Part shown: positions 53,891 through 63,010 of the stretch, one piece after another | Numbering within the stretch: the stretch's first letter is position 1 | How the letters are laid out: the number at the start of each line of letters is the position of its first letter | DNA from: Yamadazyma tenuis | Lineage: Eukaryota; Ascomycota; Pichiomycetes; Serinales; Debaryomycetaceae | NCBI RefSeq assembly: GCF_029203305.1 | Contig: NC_089461.1 | Span: forward strand, 558,001-622,000 | Length of the DNA stretch: 64,000 nucleotides | Direction: 5' to 3' | Notes under the pieces: model-generated | Told to the model about the DNA's origin: nothing | The model's input: the letters and a program-made list of their open reading frames with translations, nothing else | Databases searched by the model: none | Translations under genes and position numbers: made by a program

Positions 53891-54622
53891 GGTAATACAC
53901 GAGATGAGAAAGGATACTGGTGGTGCGAAGCCAAGCCCCCGGCGACGAATGCAAAGCCTTCGCGCCAGCTGGGACGATCGCTTTAAGCTTCTTCTTTTGC
54001 AAAGCGACCACTATTAGTACCATTGTCACTACCATTGTCACTACCATTGTCACCCCTGGAAAAGACTGCCAATACCGGACCCCGCCTGACTTGCCTGCTA
54101 TCCACTCCTTCCCATCTCATCACTTATCTGCGCACAAATAGTTTTCTTGGCGTCGATAAGCATCCCAACAAAGAAAACAAACCCAGACTCTGCATCTAGT
54201 TTCTGCGCCTACGCACAATTGCGCCGTATTGCCCAATCCGAGGAGCTGAATTACCCCCAAATAAATGGGATTCATTTACGGCGTTTTTTATAGCTCAACC
54301 TTGGGTGGGGTCCTACCCCAACAGCGGTAGTCAGCCGCAGAACCGGGAAACCTTTCACCTCCCACCGAGACTGGACATCCCCAATTCTGATCATCCAGGG
54401 AAATAGCCCTACCACCTCCTCATGGCACCCGTTTCACGTCTCGTTTATCTCAGGCGCTCATCTCTCAAATTTCCTCCGCCAGCCAGCGCCAAGCATGATC
54501 GCCGATGCAGCACCCAAATAATCCGTCCCCTCAGAAATTTTCAGGCATAACAAATTGGGCATCGGCTGCATATATAAGCGCACGATTTTCTACTTAGCTC
54601 ATCGTTTACAAAAAAAACACTC
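53891..54622 (+). promoter_or_regulatory. DIP5 upstream region with GATA sites and short repeat
   Basis: 732 bp lie between two co-oriented permeases. It contains a perfect 12-bp tandem triplet TACCATTGTCAC (54018-54053), inverted GATAAG (CTTATC, 54123-54128), GATAAG (54155-54160), and TATATAAG (54571-54578), about 45-50 bp before the DIP5 ATG. No open frame of note. Confidence 0.55.
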
Positions 54623-56347
54623 ATGAAGGACGACCACGAAAAGAACATCGATTCTAACTCCTTGTTGAGTAGACACACCGAGGACTATAACCTCACGATC
54701 TCTCGGTCCAATCCTTCGGGCCAAGTCGCCAGCGGCCACGAATTGAAAAAGGGCTTACACGCTCGGCATGTCAGTATGATTGCTTTGGGTGGAGCCTTGG
54801 GAACCGGTTTATTGATTGGAACTGGAAGTGCCTTGAAGGTCGCCGGTCCTGGTGCCATTTTGTTGGCATACGGGGTGGTGGGATTTGTGGTGTTCATGGT
54901 GATGTCGGCTCTTGGAGAGGTTGCAACTTTTGTGCCTTTGGCCGATGGGTTCACTGGTTATAGTAACCGATACGTGGACCCTGCGTTGGGTTTTGCTTGT
55001 GGATACGTCTATCTTTTCAAATATTTGATCATTCCTGCCAACCAGTTGGTGGCAGGTTCGTTAACGGTCCAATACTGGGTGTCTGCTGACAGGTTAAACC
55101 CCGGGGTATGGATTACGATTTTCTTGATTGTCATCTTGGCCATCAACATCTTGGGGGTGAGATTTTTCGGAGAAATCGAGTTCTGGTTATCGGTATTGAA
55201 GGTGATCACATGTTTGGGTTTAATCATCTTATTATGGGTCATTGCCCTTGGTGGAGGTCCCTCCCATGACAGAATTGGGTTTAGATTCTGGAAAGAACCT
55301 GGTGCATTTTTGATCTACAGAAATTCAGCCCAGAATGTGGTGATTGAAGGTTCTTTGGGTAGATTTGTGTCTTTTGTGTCAGTATTGGTGAATGCTGTGT
55401 TTGCCTTTTTGGGTACCGAATTGTGTGGTATTACTTTTGCTGAATGTAGAAGACCTCGTATGGCCATTCCTAAGGCCATCCGGTTGACTTTCTACCGGAT
55501 TGTGGTGTTCTACTTGTTGTCGATTTTCTTTTTGGGTATGTGTGTGAGTCCAGAAGATCCATTGTTGTTGACTGCTAGTGGTAGTACTGCCAGTGCATCT
55601 CCCTTTGTGATTGCCATCAAAAACGCCCATATTTCCGGTCTTGACCATGTCATCAATGGGTGCATCATGTTGTTTGTATTGTCGGCTGCAAATTCCGACA
55701 TGTACATCTGCTCCAGAACTGTCTACGGATTGGCTGTGGCTGGATATGCCCCCAAATTCTTCTCCAAGACCAACAGGATGGGAGTGCCATACTACGGGGT
55801 TGGTTTATCGTTTTTGTTTTGTCTTTTGGCGTACATGACTGTGCAAGATTCGGCTAGTGAGGTGTTCCAATACTTTGTGAATGTGGTGTCGTTGTGTGGT
55901 TTGTTGGCCTGGACGTCGCTTTTGATCATTCACATCAGATTCATGTCTGCTTGTAAAGCCCAGGGTGTTGACAGACAGAGAGACTTGAACTATAGGTCGC
56001 CTTTGCAGCCATATGGCTCGTGGCTTGCGTTGGTCATGTGTGTTTTGATTATTTTGATCAAGAACTTTACGGTTTTCTTGGGCCATCCATTCCCTTACAA
56101 GACGTTTATTACCGGTTACGTGGTGTTGCCAGTGTTTTTGTTATTCTACGGAGGCTTTAAGTTATTCTACAGAACTAAGCTTATCAACTCAGATGAGGTG
56201 GACTTGGCCACTTACAAAGACGTGGTGGATGCAGAGGAAGAATCATGGGCCGCTGAGGATGAGGAGGCTGAAGCCCTTAGACAGGCTAACGGAAACCCTA
56301 AGAACTGGAGCTGGTTCTATAATAAGATCTTTGGATGGATCTTCTGA
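54623..56347 (+). CDS. DIP5: Dicarboxylic amino-acid permease, Dip5-like
   Basis: Dip5 imports glutamate and aspartate at the plasma membrane. The 574-residue protein is a twelve-span YAT transporter opening with a Ser-rich cytosolic tail and KKGLHARHVSMIALGGALGTGLLIGTGSAL. Then come GFTGYSNRYVDPALGFACGYVYLFKYLI, TELCGITFAECRRPRMAIPKAI and SAANSDMYICSRTVYGLAVAGYAP. The ARHVSMIA and EFWLSVLKV segments resemble Dip5 most closely among yeast permeases that I recall. The acidic C-terminus (EEESWAAEDEEAEAL) and the final W-rich residues are usual for this group. Start: first ATG, after an A-rich leader. Confidence 0.85.
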   Translation: MKDDHEKNIDSNSLLSRHTEDYNLTISRSNPSGQVASGHELKKGLHARHVSMIALGGALGTGLLIGTGSALKVAGPGAILLAYGVVGFVVFMVMSALGEVATFVPLADGFTGYSNRYVDPALGFACGYVYLFKYLIIPANQLVAGSLTVQYWVSADRLNPGVWITIFLIVILAINILGVRFFGEIEFWLSVLKVITCLGLIILLWVIALGGGPSHDRIGFRFWKEPGAFLIYRNSAQNVVIEGSLGRFVSFVSVLVNAVFAFLGTELCGITFAECRRPRMAIPKAIRLTFYRIVVFYLLSIFFLGMCVSPEDPLLLTASGSTASASPFVIAIKNAHISGLDHVINGCIMLFVLSAANSDMYICSRTVYGLAVAGYAPKFFSKTNRMGVPYYGVGLSFLFCLLAYMTVQDSASEVFQYFVNVVSLCGLLAWTSLLIIHIRFMSACKAQGVDRQRDLNYRSPLQPYGSWLALVMCVLIILIKNFTVFLGHPFPYKTFITGYVVLPVFLLFYGGFKLFYRTKLINSDEVDLATYKDVVDAEEESWAAEDEEAEALRQANGNPKNWSWFYNKIFGWIF

Positions 56348-56491
56348 TTGTATAATATTATAATATTTGAAAGCTCACAATATACAATACCTAGCACAAA
56401 GTCTGTGCCACCACTCTGGATAAGCCGAAATAATGTGGAACATAGGGTATAAGAATGGCTGCGAAAGAAGTTGCGAAGAGAAGCTCAAAAG

Positions 56492-57391
56492 CTAAAAAGC
56501 TAAAAAGTCCACCACCACTGGCCGATGGTCAGAAAACCTGTATCCCTCCGGGGTAACATTGTCGATGACATTATAGTCGATGACGGTGGTGTTGGAACCT
56601 TGGGTATTGGAATCGATAGGAGCCCAAATAAAATCAATCACCGTCTGGTTATCGGTGGGTTCAAATCCAGTGTAGGTAGGTTCCTGACTATACTTCTGGT
56701 AAGCGATCACCCTAGTATCTGCCAAGTCCTTAACTAAGGTGGTGTACGATAAATCCGTGTCGATGGAGTTGAAGTCCCCTGTCAAAATCGTTTGGTAATC
56801 GTTGGGGATCTGACTGATCCACCCAGCAATCAACTCCGATGAGTGTTCCCGGGCCTCTTCACTGGTTTGGTCGTAGTGAGTATTAAAGTAGTTGATGTGC
56901 TTGCCAGTTTGAATGTGTTTCAATTCCGTCATGGTGACGATTCTGATGTTTGATGCACCCCAGCCTTTGGTGGGAATATCTGGAGTAGGACTCAACCATT
57001 TATAGGTTCCGTTGACCAAATCCCACACTCTGTTATCGTAGACAACGGCAGCATATTCCCCTTTCTCAACCCCATCATCTCTGCCCACGCCAAAGTAGGT
57101 CCAACCACTGGTAATATTGGTTTGGTTGTTGTTCAACCCTGCGATCACCTCGTCCAACATGTCCTTTTTGATTTCTTGCAACCCGATGAGGGTAGAAGAA
57201 TTGGCAGATTGTTGTTGCAAAGTTTGGATTTGGCCATACTTTCTCACGTCCCAGGGCTGCTCGTGAGCGAATGGCTTGTTGGTTTTGACTCTCACATTTG
57301 AAGTAATTACTCTGAAGTTCAAGGGAGCTTCAATAGGGGCGGCTAAGCTGGTTGCGAATAGTAAGGCGGTGATTGCGAATTGAGGAAGCAT
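56492..57391 (-). CDS. Secreted endonuclease/exonuclease/phosphatase (EEP) family enzyme
   Basis: The 299-residue protein starts with a clear signal peptide (MLPQFAITALLFATSLA, cleavage near residue 18). A complete EEP (DNase I-like) fold follows: Asn32 in TSNVRV, Glu73 in GLQEIKK, NTHYD (170-174), GDFN (205-208) with its catalytic Asp and Asn, IDFIW (252-256) and SDHRP (287-291) with the general-base His. Several N-X-S/T sequons suggest glycosylation. There is no GPI-anchor-like C-terminus, so it is probably free outside the cell. The substrate could be nucleic acid or a phosphoester such as an inositol phosphate or sphingolipid. The longest frame begins at a GTG; ATG 57391 gives the signal peptide. 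Confidence 0.85.
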   Translation of the reverse strand: MLPQFAITALLFATSLAAPIEAPLNFRVITSNVRVKTNKPFAHEQPWDVRKYGQIQTLQQQSANSSTLIGLQEIKKDMLDEVIAGLNNNQTNITSGWTYFGVGRDDGVEKGEYAAVVYDNRVWDLVNGTYKWLSPTPDIPTKGWGASNIRIVTMTELKHIQTGKHINYFNTHYDQTSEEAREHSSELIAGWISQIPNDYQTILTGDFNSIDTDLSYTTLVKDLADTRVIAYQKYSQEPTYTGFEPTDNQTVIDFIWAPIDSNTQGSNTTVIDYNVIDNVTPEGYRFSDHRPVVVDFLAF

Positions 57392-58563
57392 TCTTGATGA
57401 GGAATAGGGTATACTACCTAGTCTAGTGCCTTTTATAGTTTCTCGAGATACCAACGTGTTAGTGAGGGCAACTACCACTTGTACATTAGGGTTCAGTACC
57501 TGGCTACGAATTCAGTGTTTTAGGTTCCCACATGTTTCTGAATCCGGAAAAATGTAAGCGCTTTGATTTGCCTTTACATTGTCAACTTCACGTGGACGGA
57601 AAATGCTAGTAGAGTCAAAGGGGCAGGCGGTGGAATGGACTACGAGAAGCAGTTTCGGTGATAGTTGGGTGTTTGCGGTGAATTGCAAGCTCTGGGTTAG
57701 AATAAGGAATTCTGACATCAGCAGCTAGTTTTCAAGACTCAGAGTTCCTGGTGACTTAAATGGCATGTGTATTACAACTAAAACACAGTTATATCCGCTG
57801 CCATCACGAATCATAAAGCCCTAATGGTCTTTCCATACCCCCGGATCACCCACTAAAATTGCAAATCCAAGTACAATGCAACCACACAGCTTGGCAAGGT
57901 GTGAACAATGAAACCTCAAGTACAAAGTTGCCGTTGGCCCCGGAAAAACGTGTAGGTTTGGATTGCAATAAAGTTTATAGTAAATGAATTATCCCCGTGG
58001 ACCAGTTTGAGGTCGCGTCGCAGCCTATTAAGCTTCCTGATTTGGACTGATAATTAGCATGTGGGAATTAGGGTACAGGAGATGTTGTGCTACGGTTGTG
58101 TGCTTTGGGTGTAGCCTCCGGTGTGGGCCCAGTTGTGAGTTCATGTATCCTGTGGATATATTATGTTGCTGATTTGAGTGTTATGTTGTGTTTAGCTAAT
58201 TGTAGGTAATAATTGTGAATTTTACAAAAAATATGGCTGCGAAAGAAAACGTTAAAGCAACGAAGATGAGAAGATATAATTGACGTATACTAAGAATGGT
58301 TGGCAGAATATACATGTAGCAAACAAGAACATAGGAGAATAAAATCCCAGGACGGGACAAAACGCACGGAAACGATCGTTAGTGAATGGCAGCATGCTAT
58401 AGAGCTCAATGAATTCCTCGAGTGAATGCTAGTTTGATATAGAGCCCCATGACATCTGTCGTACAACGTTCTTCTGACATCCGACAGACCGCTCTCTACA
58501 CTCACCAACCGGTGGGGCCGGAACTTTGCAGAACAAATCATTAACATAATAAATAAATAAATA
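57392..58563. other. 1.2-kb intergenic region between the EEP and ATO genes
   Basis: It contains the promoter of the secreted EEP gene and the 3' flank of the ATO gene. An E-box CACGTG (57589-57594) is about 200 bp upstream of the EEP start. Two imperfect copies of a segment of about 30 bp (AGTGAATG...ATAGAGC..CATGA) lie at 58381-58411 and 58421-58451. The few short open frames are unconvincing. No RNA gene was recognised. Confidence 0.5.
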
Positions 58564-59361
58564 TCACTTATACTTCTTGCCCTCTAAATCAGGTAATGGG
58601 ATCGCCTTCACCGTCACATAAGAGTTTTGCTTATTAGCAAGACCAGCATAAGCATTATACCACGCCGCAAACGCAGTGAGTAATCCAAACACACCTCCCG
58701 CTTTCTTCACTGGAACAGAATTCTGGAAGTCGGCTATTGCCAACAACAAAAACGTAATGGACAAAAAGAAGAAGATGGAGAAAAATGCCACCGTAGATTT
58801 CAACGTCAAAAGCATCAAGAAAAATGTGAATATAAACCACCCCAAAAGGAAAATAGCCACTGCAAAATGGAATTCTCGCTCATCCGTGTAAGCAGCTGAA
58901 ATGCCAAAACTTTCAACATAGAATGCTGCCCACGCACACCAGAAACCCCCGTATGAAGACAAACCGACACCACCAAAAGTGTTGCCGACAGCAATTTCAA
59001 ACATCCCAGCCACAAGCTGAGTGGCTCCTCCGTAGAAGAATGCCAACCCCACCACCACATTAGGGATGGTGACACCCCTGGCTTCAAGATTGATCAACGA
59101 CAATACAAATGTCGTCAATGCAAAGGCACTAAGTCCCAAGGGAGAAGGGTTGGCCAAGTCATGCTTGGGAGGTGGCAGTAAACCTGGGTTAAAGTCACCC
59201 CCGAAAGCATCCACTAATTCCGACTTCAAGTATTTTTCATGGCCAAATTGAATATAGTCACCTTCGGTCTTAATTTTAGTGACAGAAGCTGGCACAAAGC
59301 TTGAATCGTTGTTGAGAGCAATTTGTTCCTTTACCGGGATTTGGTTTTCAATGTCAGACAT
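58564..59361 (-). CDS. ATO/GPR1-FUN34-YaaH family acetate/ammonium transporter
   Basis: The family (yeast Ady2/Ato1, Ato2) carries acetate and has been linked to ammonia export in colonies. The 265-residue protein has an N-terminal cytosolic tail, then the signature NPSPLGLSAFALTTFVLS (NPAPLGL motif), GATQLVAGMFEIAVGNTFGG, and six hydrophobic helices. EREFHFAVAIFLLGWFIFTFFLML is typical of the later spans. The start is the first ATG, after a TATATAAAA element near 59407-59414. CTG-clade yeasts often have many ATO paralogues, so I do not assign a number. It lies next to the permease block. Confidence 0.92.
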   Translation of the reverse strand: MSDIENQIPVKEQIALNNDSSFVPASVTKIKTEGDYIQFGHEKYLKSELVDAFGGDFNPGLLPPPKHDLANPSPLGLSAFALTTFVLSLINLEARGVTIPNVVVGLAFFYGGATQLVAGMFEIAVGNTFGGVGLSSYGGFWCAWAAFYVESFGISAAYTDEREFHFAVAIFLLGWFIFTFFLMLLTLKSTVAFFSIFFFLSITFLLLAIADFQNSVPVKKAGGVFGLLTAFAAWYNAYAGLANKQNSYVTVKAIPLPDLEGKKYK

Positions 59362-60163
59362 GTTGTGAATTTTGTTAGCGATGCAAGAGGTGGGAGAAGA
59401 GGTTTTTTTATATAAAAGTCTGCCCCACAGGTCTCAGCAAATGCAGCCCACTTTTCGGAGTTTGAACATCTTACACAAAGTCGGCAGAGCCAACCGGTGA
59501 TTCGCGGTGACGGTGGTGCAAGCTGCCGCGACCCTCGCCCCACCGCAAAACTCGGGGGTAACTCCGCAACCATATATATCAGCAGATCTCACCCACTGAT
59601 GACTGCACCACATTTTTGTGGGGGTGGGCTATTGTGGCACTTCCCCAGATTTCGGAACTAATAGCCAAATCCCCGAAACTTGCACTGGCCTTCATCTTGT
59701 ACTTGAACTTACTTACTGGTGGGCAAATTTTTTGAATACCGACCCTGGGCTTTTAAACACCGGGCTGCAATTGGCCCTAATGTAAAATCCGGCCAATATG
59801 CGGTTACGCGAGAACCCAAAAGTGAGGCACCAGAACACCGGGTCGAATGAACAGAAGTTCCCGGGTGATTAAGATACGGGACCCAAGTTCCGAATTGATT
59901 GATAAAACCGGACTTAGCAAGTCTGACAACCACCCAACAATTATAATTAGGTTCGGGGTCCAGGGTGCGAGCGACACTACGACATTGTGCGACAATCGGT
60001 GCAAGCACCTCTTGCACTCCCAGGTCTAATGTCGCGCAACCACGCCGTGTCGCGCTCCCACGACACTTTCACCACTGCTCCTGCCCAATTCATCCCATTT
60101 GTAAACACGCATTTGCATCTATTTAAGTTCTTGATTCCCAAAAGCCAAATTTCATCACCAACC
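59362..60163. other. Divergent intergenic region ATO-DBF2
   Basis: 800 bp of promoter DNA. It holds an ATO-side TATATAAAA, CA/CC-rich blocks, and a TATTTAAG about 45 bp before the DBF2 ATG. Open frames in it are short or are upstream extensions of DBF2. No RNA gene or repeat was seen. Confidence 0.5.
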
Positions 60164-61744
60164 ATGGAAGACATCTCCCAAAGCATGGAAAACGTTTCCC
60201 TCATGGACGTCGATCCGCTCAACAAAGAGAACATCACGCCCATGCACTCGCCCAACTCCAAACGTCAATCCCCCTACAAATCGCCAGTCTCCAGACCCTC
60301 CATCAAGATTTCCACAAAGACCCAGAGACTATCAAATGTTTGCCAACTCTATTTCTTGGACTACTATTGTGACAAATTTGACTACATTATTAACAGAAGA
60401 GATAGAAGTGATAAGGTCATGTCATCTCTAAACCACCAAGATGGCCTCACCCCCCAACAGAAAAACTTGGAGTGGAAGAACTACGTGAGTAGAGAAAGAG
60501 CGTATTTGAGGAAAAAGCGGTTGAAGCCAAAACACAAAGACTTTGAGATGATCACCCAGGTGGGCCAAGGTGGCTATGGTCAAGTGTTTTTGGCCAGGAA
60601 GAAGGATACGAAAGAAATCTGTGCTTTGAAGGTATTGAACAAGGGTTTGTTAATCAAGTTGAATGAGACTAAACATGTTTTGACTGAAAGAGACATTTTG
60701 ACCAATACTCGTTCCGACTGGCTTGTGAAGTTGTTATATGCGTTCCAGGATGCTGAAAAAGTGTTTTTGGCCATGGAATTTGTTCCAGGTGGTGACTTTA
60801 GAACCTTGTTGAACAATACTGGCTACTTGATTCCTCCACACTCCCGTTTCTACATAAGTGAGATGCTCTGTGCCGTGAACGCATTACATGAGCTTGGATA
60901 CATTCACCGAGACTTAAAGCCTGAAAACTTCTTGATCGACTCTAAGGGTCACATCAAGTTGACGGACTTTGGGTTGGCTTCTGGGTCTATTTCCAAGGAG
61001 AGAATCGAAAGTATGAAGTTGAAGTTGCGTGATTTCTCGGACTACAAGACCAACTTCAACTTCGACTTGCCTTCCATTAACATCAACGAACGTCAGAAGA
61101 TCTTTAAGAATTTCCAGACTTCCACCGCCAATTTCGCCAACTCAATTGTGGGAAGTCCTGATTATATGGCTTTAGACGTGTTGGAAGGTGCCAGTTATGA
61201 CTTCACGATTGACTACTGGTCCTTGGGGTGCATTCTCTTTGAGAGTCTTTGTGGATATCCTCCGTTTAGTGGGTCTAAACAGGAAGAAACCTACTATAAC
61301 TTGAAACATTGGGAGAAGACTTTGAGAAGACCTCAGACCAAGGATGGAAGGTACGTGTTCAGTGACCGGACTTGGCAGTTGATTACCAAGCTCATTACCA
61401 AACCCAGCTTGAGGTTCAAGAACTTTAGCCAGATTAAGAAAATGCACTACTTCAGTGATATGAACTGGGATACGTTGAGACAAAAAACTCCTCCCTTCAC
61501 CCCCCAGTTGGACAACGAGGAGGATGCCGGATACTTTGATGACTTTGAGGATGAGGAATCTATGATGAAATATAAAGATGTGTTTGAAAGGCAAAATTAC
61601 AATGAGAAGTTGTTAATGGGATCCAAGAAGCTCAAAAACTCCAACTTTATTGGATTCACGTTCAAACACAAACTGAACCCCAACAATAAATTCGCCGAAT
61701 TGAATACGAATATGAACTCCAATCCGTTGGCAACCTTATACTAA
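60164..61744 (+). CDS. DBF2: NDR/LATS-family protein kinase Dbf2
   Basis: Dbf2 (with Dbf20 in S. cerevisiae) is the Mob1-dependent AGC kinase at the end of the mitotic exit network. The 526-residue protein has an N-terminal Mob-binding helical region (about 65-120, with NVCQLYFLDYYCDKFDYI). The kinase domain follows: GQGGYGQV (about 131-138), the Lys in CALKVL, HRDLKPEN (about 248) and TDFG (about 266). A long insert before the activation site (NSIVGSPDYMALDVL) is diagnostic of the NDR family, as is the C-terminal hydrophobic-motif tail. The frame extends 59 codons upstream through promoter sequence; the ATG at 60164 was chosen. Confidence 0.96.
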   Translation: MEDISQSMENVSLMDVDPLNKENITPMHSPNSKRQSPYKSPVSRPSIKISTKTQRLSNVCQLYFLDYYCDKFDYIINRRDRSDKVMSSLNHQDGLTPQQKNLEWKNYVSRERAYLRKKRLKPKHKDFEMITQVGQGGYGQVFLARKKDTKEICALKVLNKGLLIKLNETKHVLTERDILTNTRSDWLVKLLYAFQDAEKVFLAMEFVPGGDFRTLLNNTGYLIPPHSRFYISEMLCAVNALHELGYIHRDLKPENFLIDSKGHIKLTDFGLASGSISKERIESMKLKLRDFSDYKTNFNFDLPSININERQKIFKNFQTSTANFANSIVGSPDYMALDVLEGASYDFTIDYWSLGCILFESLCGYPPFSGSKQEETYYNLKHWEKTLRRPQTKDGRYVFSDRTWQLITKLITKPSLRFKNFSQIKKMHYFSDMNWDTLRQKTPPFTPQLDNEEDAGYFDDFEDEESMMKYKDVFERQNYNEKLLMGSKKLKNSNFIGFTFKHKLNPNNKFAELNTNMNSNPLATLY

Positions 61745-62243
61745 TGAATAGATATGTAGAGATTAGCTTGTATTAATGAATTAACTTGAAATGAGAACTT
61801 ACTTAATTAGCATGCAGTTATTTTTCTAGTGCCCGGAGCCTCACATGCCCCATACAAAATCTGCTCGTATAAGGACTACAAACGTAGTGACCTGATATTT
61901 GACTGGTTTTAACAAAAAAATGTGCAATTTGCTATGTCTCACCTGTGGTCCAATTTTGACTCCCATTTTTTTGAGACATTTACCTTGTATATAATTGTGA
62001 GACATTCGTTGGACGTGAGAGTTATCATCAGAATTGGATCAGTGTCGCTGGGAGTGAACAGTCCACATATACTGTCAGAGAGCAATGGGTGCAAATACAA
62101 CATCAGTGAATTTTTCCAAGCCAGAGGCGTTCTAATGGTCTCTGTATCTTAGTTTAATATTTGTATCCAAAAGTACCTTAAATATCCACCAATTTCCCAG
62201 CCGGGACCATTCATACCATCACTACTTGAGTGCAGACAGAGAT
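61745..62243. other. Intergenic region between convergent DBF2 and RRP46
   Basis: A 500-bp gap between two stop codons, long for this genome. A 76-codon plus-strand frame (61922-62152) starts at GTG and has no recognisable features. I see no RNA gene or repeat. Confidence 0.4.
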
Positions 62244-62978
62244 TTATGCCTCTTGCTTCCACACAAAGTCGTCCTCTATCTTCTTCTCCACAAGTTGTCT
62301 GAACTCAGTAAAATTGGCACCTGCAATTTTGAACCCGTTATCCATAACTTCAAACAACTCCTGTTTGCTAAACTCACCCTTTGAATCAGCGTAGACGATT
62401 TTGCTTGGCTTACTATCAACAATCGAAAACACCAACAAATGGTGGGATTTTGAGTGTATAAGGTCAGAAAGTTCAGGAGTATTTATAATCAGCTTATCCT
62501 CCAGAACAGATTGGCTCACGCCGATGAACGACTCATACAAGAAGATATTGGAGTCCAACAATGCAAAGTAACAGCAATTGATGATGTCTGTAAATTCAAT
62601 GTTAAATACCTTCAAATCGTCCACGGTATTTTCAAAATTGTTGATAACGACGGCGTCAGTCTCGAGGCTCAACACCTGTACGACCACCTGGATGAGTTGC
62701 CTGGGATACTTGTGCCTTATAATGAGACTTGATAATATGGATCTCAACTTGTCAGTTAATAGGTTTTCTCTGGTATTGGCGGTGCCAATCGAAGGTCTCA
62801 ATATAATTTCCAAACTTGCTAAATTTGGGAGTTCCTGCTTGATTTTGGGTTCTATAGGACCACTCACAGACACCAACACCTTGGTACGGCCGTTGGTGAG
62901 TTCGGCAGACCCATCCACATTCTCCAAAACAGATGTTCTCAAGAGCATGGTTGAAGAAAGGTTTTTCTGGTCTTTCAT
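62244..62978 (-). CDS. RRP46: Exosome core subunit Rrp46
   Basis: Rrp46 is one of six RNase-PH-like proteins that form the non-catalytic ring of the eukaryotic RNA exosome. The 244-residue protein has VLENVDGSAEL, KVLVSVSGPIEPKIKQELPNLASLEIILRP, LRSILSSLIIRHKYPRQLIQVVVQVL, and the C-terminal region expected for Rrp46. The longest ATG frame is used; a start at residue 11 (MLLRTSVLENVDG) would also match the yeast length. Its start codon is only 32 bp from that of PRP31 on the opposite strand. Confidence 0.93.
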   Translation of the reverse strand: MKDQKNLSSTMLLRTSVLENVDGSAELTNGRTKVLVSVSGPIEPKIKQELPNLASLEIILRPSIGTANTRENLLTDKLRSILSSLIIRHKYPRQLIQVVVQVLSLETDAVVINNFENTVDDLKVFNIEFTDIINCCYFALLDSNIFLYESFIGVSQSVLEDKLIINTPELSDLIHSKSHHLLVFSIVDSKPSKIVYADSKGEFSKQELFEVMDNGFKIAGANFTEFRQLVEKKIEDDFVWKQEA

Positions 62979-63010
62979 CGCGATGCGCGCTGGTTTATCG
63001 TTTGCACAAG

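Noticed and set aside
61922..62152. 76-codon plus-strand frame between DBF2 and RRP46
   Set aside because: It starts at GTG, has no recognised motif, and lies in the gap between two convergent genes.
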